A DNA stretch of 5,693 nucleotides from Campylobacteraceae bacterium (GTDB taxonomy: Bacteria > Campylobacterota > Campylobacteria > Campylobacterales > Sulfurovaceae): NCBI GenBank assembly GCA_027081065.1, contig JALWLW010000039.1, positions 1-5,693 of the forward strand. Reading direction: 5' to 3'. Below are positions 1 to 5,054 of this stretch, piece by piece. Under the pieces are notes generated by a model. It had not been told where the DNA came from. It worked only from the letters and a program-made list of their open reading frames with translations, and did no database searches. Within the stretch, counting starts at the first letter, position 1; the number at the start of each line of letters is the position of its first letter. Both the position numbers and the translations under genes were made by a program.

Positions 1-132
1 GATAAATATCTATCCAATATTATTAAGTTACCAGTATATGTAGCAGAAGATCCTCTACTTGCAGTAGCCAAGGGAACAGGTAAAGCCCTTGAAGAGATAG
101 ACTTATTACAACAAACTGTTTATGATGAATAG
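1..132 (+). CDS. mreB: MreB, rod-shape actin homologue, C-terminal end (5' part outside window)
   Basis: The first reading frame is open from the window edge to TAG at 130-132 and gives 43 residues. They contain VAEDPLLAVAKGTGKALEEI, the conserved C-terminal segment of MreB, where the DPL..VA.G.G motif closes the actin-like fold. MreB is a cytoplasmic actin homologue that polymerises under the inner membrane and positions the elongasome peptidoglycan synthesis machinery. Only the C-terminus is visible, so start, promoter and nucleotide-binding motifs lie upstream. The last 11 bases overlap the start of mreC, the usual partner, which supports the call and suggests co-transcription and coupled translation. 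The assignment rests on this short tail plus the neighbouring mreC. Confidence 0.9.
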   Translation, partial: DKYLSNIIKLPVYVAEDPLLAVAKGTGKALEEIDLLQQTVYDE

Positions 133-943
133 TAAATCTATTTTAATTACTATACTTGTTATTAGTACCCTACTCCTCTTAAAAAAAGAGGAAATTTTTC
201 AAGATAAATTTGCACTCATTACTCTACCCATTAAAGAGAGCTACCTTAACTTTAGTAATGATATTCATAACACAATAAATAGGTTTTCAAATCAGTCCAA
301 GTCCATAGAAAATTTAAAAAAAGAGAATATTCTTCTTAGGAAATATTTGTATCAGCAAAAAATGAGTATTATTCAACTTGAACAACTCAATGGATTTTCT
401 CAACAAAAGTTTGACTTATCTGAAACTATTATACGCGTTCAAACTATCTCCTATAAAAAGCTTAATGATTTTTCACAAATTTATCTTACCAAAGGTGATG
501 AACTTAAAAAAGATAAAATATATGGATTAATTCAAAAAAATGTTGTCGCAGGAATTGCTATTAAAAATGAAGGTCCACTAAAAGGTGTGTTACTATCTAA
601 TCCAGCGTGTCAGTTCTCTACATTTATAGGAACAGAAAATACACCAGGTATTGCAAAGGGAATTGATGCACAAAGTATGGAGATAAACTTCATACCAAAA
701 TGGTCTAAAATAGCAATAGGTGATAAAGTTATAACTTCAGGACTAGATAATATTTTTCTACCCAATATCCCTGTAGGTGACGTTACTAAAGTTATTACAC
801 AAAGTACCTATAAAACTGCTATTATTAAAACTCATGCTGATGTACTTCATCCAAATTTTTTTTACTTAGTAAAAGAGGTACTACAACAGCCAGAAGAGAT
901 AAATATTACGAAAATAAAACTGGATAACAATATCACAGATTAA
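122..943 (+). CDS. mreC: Rod shape-determining protein MreC
   Basis: This encodes 273 residues, within the usual MreC range. MreC is an inner-membrane protein whose periplasmic part forms filaments and activates the PBP2/RodA elongasome together with MreB and MreD. Residues about 6-21 form one hydrophobic N-terminal TM/signal anchor. Residues about 45-95 are rich in Lys, Glu and Leu and look coiled-coil (ENLKKENILLRKYL). Residues about 100-255 form the beta-rich domain, with the family-typical GDKVITSGLDNIFLPNIPVG at 200-219. The start lies inside the end of mreB; ATG codons at 122 and 125 are in the same frame and cannot be separated. No clear Shine-Dalgarno site precedes them, which fits translational coupling to mreB. 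The gene ends with tandem stops TAATAA (941-946). A short hairpin sits in its early coding part (174-192). No carB or mreD follows in the window. Confidence 0.93.
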   Translation: MMNSKSILITILVISTLLLLKKEEIFQDKFALITLPIKESYLNFSNDIHNTINRFSNQSKSIENLKKENILLRKYLYQQKMSIIQLEQLNGFSQQKFDLSETIIRVQTISYKKLNDFSQIYLTKGDELKKDKIYGLIQKNVVAGIAIKNEGPLKGVLLSNPACQFSTFIGTENTPGIAKGIDAQSMEINFIPKWSKIAIGDKVITSGLDNIFLPNIPVGDVTKVITQSTYKTAIIKTHADVLHPNFFYLVKEVLQQPEEINITKIKLDNNITD

Positions 944-946
944 TAA

Positions 947-987
947 TCTATTAATTATATTATGATATTGTTATAACTTATACATAT
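947..987 (+). promoter_or_regulatory. Possible promoter in the mreC / channel-gene gap
   Basis: The gap between mreC and the channel gene is almost entirely A and T. It includes TATGAT at 961-966, five of six matches to the sigma-70 -10 box, and a palindromic GTTATAAC at 970-977 that contains a second candidate, TATAAC. No convincing -35 box is visible, which is normal for Campylobacterota sigma-70 promoters. Either -10 would give a leader of roughly 15-26 bases with the Shine-Dalgarno site inside it. Read-through from mreBC is equally possible because I see no terminator after mreC. Confidence 0.35.
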
Positions 988-993
988 AAGGAA
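988..993 (+). promoter_or_regulatory. Ribosome binding site of the MotA/ExbB-like gene
   Basis: AAGGAA lies five bases before the ATG at 999 and is the clearest plus-strand Shine-Dalgarno site in the window. It fixes the start of the channel gene and shows that this three-gene unit has its own translation entry, whereas the two following genes lack a good site and start inside the preceding gene. Confidence 0.75.
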
Positions 994-998
994 TCTAA

Positions 999-2135
999 AT
1001 GACAAATAATCCAAACGGTTCAAATACCCCTTGTTATCTAAACTATTTTATAATTCTTTTACTTCCAACACTTTTTTTTGGAGGAATACTCTTAGGTTAT
1101 CTAAATATAATTTCATTAAAAGTTGAATTACACTCTTTAGTTATTATAGGTATTATCTATTTTATTTATCTACTATTTATACAACATAATGCAAACTTTG
1201 TTGTCTGTAAAATGCGTAGAGAATATGTGGAACTACAAAAAAAATTACAAGTAGCTATAAAAGAGAACTCTTTAACTATTTTTGATAAAACCAAATCTAC
1301 TATTGATATAGGTAACTTTATAACAGACTATTATAAGACATTTAGAAATGACAACTATGCATCAATTGCCCCTTCATTCTTTCCAATGCTAGGAATCTTA
1401 GGTACATTTACAGCTATTGCTATCTCTATGCCAAATTTCTCTATTAGTGACACTGAGGCTCTAGACCATGATATTTCACTTCTATTATCTGGTATTGGAA
1501 CTGCATTTTATGCTTCTATCTATGGTATATTTCTCTCTATTCTCTGGAACTTCTTTGAGAAAAGAGGACTATCTAAAGTTGACCATGATGCACACCAATT
1601 ATCTGAGGTTTATAAGAGTTATATTTGGGATGAAAGTGAACTAAAACGTCATGAACATATGCAACATGAGATGCGTGACAAAAAAATGATGCAAACACTC
1701 AAAGAGACTTTTAACTTAGACTTTATAAAGACACTCAATGAAAAACATCTAGAAAACTTTCATACTATTATGTCAGAAACCAACAAAAGTTTTGCAGGTA
1801 TTACCGACCATATGCAAATGGTATCAACCGACTTAAAAGAGACTCTTGAAAAGATACAACACTCTCAAGCCTCTCTCTCTGCTAGTGAGAATATAGAAAA
1901 AAATATTATAGAGTTCAATAAGACAACAAAAGAGTTAAATCAAACACTCAATAAATTTGACAGTAGTTTAGAAAATGCATTAACCTTAACATTCCATAAA
2001 ATAGATGATGAGTTAAGTAATATTATAGTCAAACTTGCAAACTTTGCAAATAGTACTAGCCAACAAAATGCTATACTACAAGATACTATAACTAAATATC
2101 ATAATCAAATTTCAAGTCATATAGTGAATAAATAA
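999..2135 (+). CDS. MotA/TolQ/ExbB-family proton-channel subunit with long cytoplasmic tail (ZorA-like)
   Basis: This encodes 378 residues. Four hydrophobic segments lie at about 15-37, 45-62, 122-143 and 160-186, with a cytoplasmic loop of about 58 residues between TM2 and TM3. This is the MotA/ZorA topology. TM3 carries FFPMLGILGTFTAI (127-140), matching the G-L-G-T signature of ExbB/TolQ, and TM4 carries LSGIGTAFYASIYGIF (163-178), with small and Thr/Ser residues (T136, T168, S173) suited to lining an ion path. From about residue 190 to the end there is a polar, helical, coiled-coil-like tail with no membrane segment. Family members form pentamers around two copies of a MotB/ExbD/TolR/ZorB-type partner and convert ion flow into rotation or force. 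The next gene encodes such a partner and overlaps by one base (TAATG). The tail is longer than in MotA, TolQ or ExbB and recalls ZorA, but no Zorya effector gene is present. The family call is firm; the biological role is unknown. Confidence 0.88.
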   Translation: MTNNPNGSNTPCYLNYFIILLLPTLFFGGILLGYLNIISLKVELHSLVIIGIIYFIYLLFIQHNANFVVCKMRREYVELQKKLQVAIKENSLTIFDKTKSTIDIGNFITDYYKTFRNDNYASIAPSFFPMLGILGTFTAIAISMPNFSISDTEALDHDISLLLSGIGTAFYASIYGIFLSILWNFFEKRGLSKVDHDAHQLSEVYKSYIWDESELKRHEHMQHEMRDKKMMQTLKETFNLDFIKTLNEKHLENFHTIMSETNKSFAGITDHMQMVSTDLKETLEKIQHSQASLSASENIEKNIIEFNKTTKELNQTLNKFDSSLENALTLTFHKIDDELSNIIVKLANFANSTSQQNAILQDTITKYHNQISSHIVNK

Positions 2136-3301
2136 TGTTTAAAAAAAATAATAACAGTAACTGCAACAGTGAAAACACCAACTTTTGGATTTCATATGCT
2201 GACTTGATGGCAGGTTTACTTTTTGTTTTTATTTTACTTATTGGTGCAATTATAGTTAAATCTACTATTTTAAAAAGTGCTATAAGCAAAAAAGACAGTG
2301 TATTAAATGAACAGAGTCAAACACTTATAGAACAGTCTAATCATCTTGTTAATATGTCTCAAAAGCTTCTTATAAAAGATGATGAGATTACTAAACTAAA
2401 AAATCTTTTAGCACAACGAGAAGAGAGTTTACAAACGAGTAAAGAAAATCTTATTATCTCAAATAACACTCTAAAGCTAAAAAGTGACGAGATAGAAAAA
2501 CTCAATCAACTTCTTTTAGCCCAGAATGCCAAAGTTGATAGTTTTTCTAATCATATAGTTATGTTACAAAATTTAACTGAAGAACAAAACCGTACATTGA
2601 ACCAAAAAGAATTGGATGTGGAAGCATATAAAAATAAAATTTTACTCCTCTCAAACAGTATGTCAGAACAAGATAATAAATTAAAACTCAATGAACAAAA
2701 ACTTCTTGAGTTATTGAAAGCTGTAGACAATAAACAGACAAAATATGATGAGCTATTAGTTAAACTTCAAGCCCAAAAAGCAAAAATTAAATCTTTAACA
2801 GGAATTAAATTAAAAGTTATAGCAGAATTAAAATCTTCATTGGGCGATAAAATCAATATTGATAAAAATAGTGGTTCACTTAGACTTGCTTCAAACATCT
2901 TATTTGATAAAGGCTCTTCTACCTTGAAAGATGGTGCAAAAAATGAGCTTAAAGAGAATTTTATTAACTATGTTGATACATTGATTACAAACAAAAACAT
3001 TGCTGACCATTTAGATAAGATTATTATAGAAGGTCATACAGACAGTGATGGCTCCTATCTATATAACCTAAACCTTTCACAACAACGTGCTTTTGCTGTT
3101 ATGAATTACCTCCTAACACTTGACTACATTAAAGAGCATAATATAAAAGATAAACTTGTAGCTAGTGGACGTTCTTACCTTGATGCCATCAAGGTTAATG
3201 GAGTTGAAGACAAAGATGCAAGTAGAAGAATAGAGGTAAAGTTTAGACTTCAAAATGAAGATGCCATGTACGAAATAGAAAGAATTTTAGATGCAAATTA
3301 A
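2135..3301 (+). CDS. MotB/ZorB-like stator partner with long coiled-coil stalk and OmpA peptidoglycan-binding domain
   Basis: This encodes 388 residues. A short cytoplasmic N-terminus leads into NFWISYADLMAGLLFVFILL (16-35). This is the MotB/ZorB-type single TM helix, with Asp23 at the position of the ion-binding Asp in the YADLM motif. Residues about 48-225 are a Lys/Glu/Gln/Leu-rich segment predicted to be helical coiled coil, placed in the periplasm. Residues about 249-372 form an OmpA-like domain: an ILFDKGSSTL strand, EGHTDSDGSYLYNLNLSQQR (299-318) with Asp303 and Arg318 for peptidoglycan stem-peptide binding, and SRRIEVKF (363-370). The start overlaps the previous stop by one base and has no Shine-Dalgarno site, which indicates translational coupling and probable complex formation with the channel subunit. 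By family knowledge the OmpA domain anchors the stator to the wall. The stalk of about 175 residues is much longer than the MotB linker. The role could be envelope energy transduction, motility-like motor function or a defence-derived stator. Confidence 0.88.
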   Translation: MFKKNNNSNCNSENTNFWISYADLMAGLLFVFILLIGAIIVKSTILKSAISKKDSVLNEQSQTLIEQSNHLVNMSQKLLIKDDEITKLKNLLAQREESLQTSKENLIISNNTLKLKSDEIEKLNQLLLAQNAKVDSFSNHIVMLQNLTEEQNRTLNQKELDVEAYKNKILLLSNSMSEQDNKLKLNEQKLLELLKAVDNKQTKYDELLVKLQAQKAKIKSLTGIKLKVIAELKSSLGDKINIDKNSGSLRLASNILFDKGSSTLKDGAKNELKENFINYVDTLITNKNIADHLDKIIIEGHTDSDGSYLYNLNLSQQRAFAVMNYLLTLDYIKEHNIKDKLVASGRSYLDAIKVNGVEDKDASRRIEVKFRLQNEDAMYEIERILDAN

Positions 3302-3485
3302 TTTTGAAGCAGAACAGATAAAAGCAGCACATGCTTATGTAGATAAATTGACACCTGCAAAAGTAGCAAAAAAAGAAAAAATACTAGAAAAAGATGAAAT
3401 AGTAATAAATGAAAAATTTTATACTACAAAGAAAGAAGAAAAACCTTCTTTCTTTAAAAATATATTAAATTTTCTCTTTAAGTAG
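3291..3485 (+). CDS. Small Lys/Glu-rich protein of unknown function, third gene of the channel unit
   Basis: This encodes 64 residues, not recognised. The ATG lies inside the end of the OmpA-domain gene (11-base overlap). It has no good Shine-Dalgarno site, so translation would depend on the upstream gene. The protein is highly charged (many Lys and Glu) in its first 51 residues, with a probable helix at about 3-36. It ends in a short amphipathic aromatic segment, PSFFKNILNFLFK (52-64), that could touch a membrane or a partner. No signal peptide or full TM helix is visible. Its 3' end overlaps the HIT gene tail to tail by 21 bases. The overlap-style packing resembles the rest of the unit and supports a real gene and a possible accessory subunit. 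It is nevertheless short enough that chance cannot be excluded without homologues. Confidence 0.6.
   Translation: MQINFEAEQIKAAHAYVDKLTPAKVAKKEKILEKDEIVINEKFYTTKKEEKPSFFKNILNFLFK
3428..3455. other. Perfect 11-bp inverted repeat inside the 3' end of the small ORF
   Basis: AAAGAAAGAAG at 3428-3438 is the exact reverse complement of CTTCTTTCTTT at 3445-3455, with a 6-base loop. It sits just before the convergent overlap with the HIT gene, where there is no intergenic space for a terminator. It could therefore serve as a two-way transcription barrier. Against this, only three of the eleven pairs are G-C and no uninterrupted T-run follows on either strand. The palindrome also falls on codons for KKEEKPSFF, so it may be a by-product of coding sequence. 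Confidence 0.35.
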
Positions 3486-3827
3486 CTCAAGAAACTGATT
3501 AAAGCCCTCAAGTCTATAAGAACCTTCTCTTTGAAGTTTCCCCCACATAGGTTCAGGAAAGTAGCTATCTGTCTCAAAACGTGCCATTATGTGCCAATGT
3601 ACATGAGGCATATAGTTCCCAAAAGAAGCAATATTTATTTTTTTAGGCTTAAAAAAACTTAGCATCTCTTTTTCTATAATATCCAAAACTCTCCATATCT
3701 CTAGCTTCTCTTCTGTAGTGCATTCAGAAAACTCTCTGTAAGGCTTTTGAGTAAATATTTTGAGCCATGGAATCTCTGACTCTTCTACCTCTATTTTTAT
3801 CAATTCATTTTCATATACCAAGACCAT
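3465..3827 (-). CDS. HIT (histidine triad) family nucleotide hydrolase/transferase
   Basis: This encodes 120 residues, a normal length for a single-domain HIT protein. The triad is seen as PHVHWHIMAR, with His75, His77 and His79 in the H-x-H-x-H-hydrophobic pattern and an upstream Asn71 (FGNYMPH). Family members hydrolyse nucleoside phosphoramidates or dinucleoside polyphosphates in the cytoplasm through a covalent nucleotidyl-histidine intermediate. The exact substrate cannot be told from sequence. Conserved blocks ESEIPWLKIF (17-26) and SYFPEPMWGK (88-97) are familiar from proteobacterial HIT proteins. The gene stands alone on the minus strand, preceded by 381 bases of non-coding DNA, and its 3' end overlaps the small plus-strand ORF by 21 bases. 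The start is uncertain: AGGAG (3832-3828) directly abuts the ATG with no spacer, whereas a TTG at codon 3 would have a spacer of six bases. Confidence 0.9.
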   Translation of the reverse strand: MVLVYENELIKIEVEESEIPWLKIFTQKPYREFSECTTEEKLEIWRVLDIIEKEMLSFFKPKKINIASFGNYMPHVHWHIMARFETDSYFPEPMWGKLQREGSYRLEGFNQFLELLKEKI

Positions 3828-3885
3828 CTCCTAATTTCATGACAATTTACCATATTTTTTATACTTATTTTACTTCTATGTTATA
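3828..3885 (-). promoter_or_regulatory. Probable promoter and Shine-Dalgarno region of the HIT gene
   Basis: Read on the minus strand, a TATAAA at 3863-3858 and a TATAAC at 3885-3880 are candidate -10 boxes in a stretch of A/T tracts typical of Campylobacterota promoters. No good -35 box is seen. The nearer box would start transcription about 24 bases before the coding region. AGGAG occupies 3832-3828 directly before the annotated ATG. The promoter is inferred mainly from position, because the gene faces away from cvfB across a non-coding gap. Confidence 0.4.
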
Positions 3886-3963
3886 ATCAATCAACTTAAA
3901 AAAACTACTCTATATTTCTTAAGCTAAAAAACCAACAGTATAGTCCATATTACTTAAATACAT

Positions 3964-4014
3964 AAATAGACTTCGGTATTTTATCTATAAATACAAAAAT
4001 ACATTTCGCTATTT
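3964..4014. repeat. Paired AT-rich quasi-palindromes around an AYTTCG core
   Basis: Two related units of 19 bases lie at 3964-3982 and 3996-4014. Both fit AAATAS-AYTTCG-STATTT, with A/T arms that are inverted repeats and a core that is repeated in the same direction. Because each unit is itself nearly palindromic, the pair can be read as direct repeats 33 bases apart or as one long inverted repeat (AAATAG/CTATTT outside, GTATTTT/AAAATAC inside). The first unit can also form a small hairpin closed by the stable C-TTCG-G loop with a two-base bulge. Possible readings are a tandem operator, degenerate terminator hairpins or a decayed small repeat. No function is assigned. Confidence 0.45.
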
Positions 4015-4053
4015 AAAAAACCAAACACTACAATCCAACATTTCATTCCAACC

Positions 4054-4160
4054 GTAGGTGTGACCACGTCACACGTCAAAACCAAACATCATCTAATTTA
4101 AAATTTGTAATTTCCATAAAATTCAAACCGAGATTTGATGTGTGACATGGTCACACCTAC
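4054..4160. repeat. REPIN-like element: two GTAG-headed REP palindromes in inverted orientation
   Basis: The left unit (4054-4081) begins with GTAG followed by GTGTGAC-CAC-GTCACAC, a perfect 7-bp hairpin with a three-base loop (4058-4074). The right unit (4160-4133, minus strand) begins with GTAG followed by GTGTGAC-CAT-GTCACAC. The two 28-base units agree at 25 positions, and the 7-bp arms are unchanged. They face each other across a 51-base AT-rich spacer. A GTAG tetranucleotide at the foot of a short palindrome is the recognition signature of REP sequences processed by RAYT (Y1-type TnpA-REP) transposases, and two inverted REPs with a short spacer define a REPIN. No target-site duplication is visible, as expected for this class. 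No transposase gene is in the window, so any mobilising enzyme must lie elsewhere. A general MITE or a bidirectional terminator is the alternative. Confidence 0.65.
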
Positions 4161-4191
4161 AGAAGAATTTAAATGTAGAGGTAGTTAATTT

Positions 4192-4210
4192 AAAACACCA
4201 CAAGCGTTTT
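4192..4210 (-). terminator. Weak terminator-like hairpin after the cvfB-like gene
   Basis: On the minus strand AAAACGC (4210-4204), loop TTGTG and GTGTTTT (4198-4192) can form a 7-bp stem with one G-T pair. It ends in four T residues, directly at the stop codon of the cvfB-like gene. It is short and only modestly stable. The REPIN-like palindromes immediately beyond it could add to or replace its termination role. Confidence 0.35.
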
Positions 4211-5054
4211 AAACCAACTTCATGCCCTCACCTTCAAGAAGAACTTTTTTCTGCTCTATAAGTGATGTTAGGGTACGTTTAAAGCTTTTTTTACTCATAG
4301 CGAAAACTTTTGAAATCTCATCAGCATCGCTTTTTGAGTTTAAAGCTATGAAGCCATCTTTCTCTTTTAAAAGTTCTAAAACTTTTTGTTCAAAAACATC
4401 ACCTGTAGCTTTTTTACCAATGGGTTGTAGAGACAAATCCAACTTTCCATCTTTACGGATTTTTTTAATATAGGCTATTTTTCTATCCCCTACTTTTAAC
4501 TCTTCAAAAATTTCATTTTCAAAAAGCATACCTTCATAGAGATTTTCTATAATAACTTTATATCCTAATGGGGTTTTAGAGAGTACCAATACATTTACTT
4601 TTTGGTTTTCGATTAAATCTTTAGTATCTTTAGAGAGCCATTTACCTATTTTATGGGTTCCATAAAGTCTTCCTGTTTCTGCGTCTAGACAAACACGCAA
4701 AATGTACTTTGAACCAATATGAAAGTGACATTTTTGTTGTGAGAGAGGAACAAAAAGATCTTTAGGTAAACCCCAGTTTACAAAAGCTCCAAAACGTTGA
4801 TAGTCAACAACTGTAAAGTAACCAAATTCACCTAGTTTTGCATAAGGATACTTAGTCGTAGCAACAGGTCTATCTTCTGAATCAGTATAGACAAATACAT
4901 CTATCTCAGCTCCTATAGGCATATCAGCTTCCATAACATAGATATTTGGTAAGAGTACCTCTTCAAAATTCTCAGCTCTTAAATAAAGCCCATAATCAGT
5001 ATCTCTTTCAACACGTAAAGTATTAACTTCACCTATAGCAATAGTTAAATTCAC
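4209..5054 (-). CDS. cvfB: CvfB/YitL-family S1 RNA-binding protein with C-terminal winged helix
   Basis: This encodes 281 residues, the usual length of the CvfB family (COG2996). Visible layout: an S1-like beta domain at about 1-62 (GEVNTLRVERDTDYGLYL), a second S1 domain at about 68-138 with the typical FGYFTVVDYQRFGAFVNWGL (77-96) and LFVPLSQQ, a third S1-like domain at about 148-212 ending in GKLDLSLQPIG, and a winged-helix domain at about 217-281 (FEQKVLELLKEKDGFIALN... SKKSFKRTLTSLIEQKKVLL). In Staphylococcus aureus CvfB binds RNA and affects virulence-gene expression; the role in this lineage is unknown. The start is GTG at 5054, overlapping the dsbD stop by one base (TAGTG). No strong Shine-Dalgarno site is present, so translation is probably coupled to dsbD. 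The family call is strong; the symbol is transferred from Staphylococcus. Confidence 0.9.
   Translation of the reverse strand: MNLTIAIGEVNTLRVERDTDYGLYLRAENFEEVLLPNIYVMEADMPIGAEIDVFVYTDSEDRPVATTKYPYAKLGEFGYFTVVDYQRFGAFVNWGLPKDLFVPLSQQKCHFHIGSKYILRVCLDAETGRLYGTHKIGKWLSKDTKDLIENQKVNVLVLSKTPLGYKVIIENLYEGMLFENEIFEELKVGDRKIAYIKKIRKDGKLDLSLQPIGKKATGDVFEQKVLELLKEKDGFIALNSKSDADEISKVFAMSKKSFKRTLTSLIEQKKVLLEGEGMKLV

Larger units (their letters stand above)
3886..4191. other. Non-coding, AT-rich intergenic region with two repeat structures
   Basis: No open frame with protein-like content was seen here on either strand between the HIT promoter area and the end of the cvfB-like gene. The region contains the paired TTCG-core element at 3964-4014 and the REPIN-like inverted pair at 4054-4160. 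Outside those two structures it is plain AT-rich sequence in which I see no further signal beyond short A/T tracts. Confidence 0.7.

Noticed and set aside
2092..2289. Minus-strand open frame of 65 codons
   Set aside because: It lies opposite the well-supported channel and OmpA-domain genes, covering their junction and the MotB-like TM helix. Its hydrophobic product is what the complement of such AT-rich coding DNA gives, and it has no recognisable motif.
999..3301. Flagellar MotA/MotB pair
   Set aside because: The channel protein carries the ExbB/TolQ-like GLLGT-type TM3 signature and a long coiled tail, and the partner has an oversized stalk. Flagellar MotA and MotB are shorter and differently built, and no flagellar genes are adjacent.
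999..3485. A complete Zorya anti-phage system
   Set aside because: Only ZorA/ZorB-like components are present. The genes after them are a 64-residue ORF, a HIT hydrolase, CvfB and DsbD, none of which is a known Zorya effector. Calling defence would overreach.
3882..3887. Perfect TATAAT on the plus strand as a promoter
   Set aside because: Nothing on the plus strand downstream looks like a gene, and such boxes are expected by chance in sequence this rich in A and T. An unannotated short RNA running toward the repeats cannot be excluded, but there is no support for it.
4054..4160. CRISPR array
   Set aside because: There are only two repeat units and they are in opposite orientation. A CRISPR array needs several direct repeats with regular spacers, and no cas gene is nearby.
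4222..4473. Plus-strand open frame of 83 codons
   Set aside because: It is fully antisense to the C-terminal winged-helix and S1 part of the cvfB-like gene, has Ser/Phe-rich non-family content and has no context of its own.
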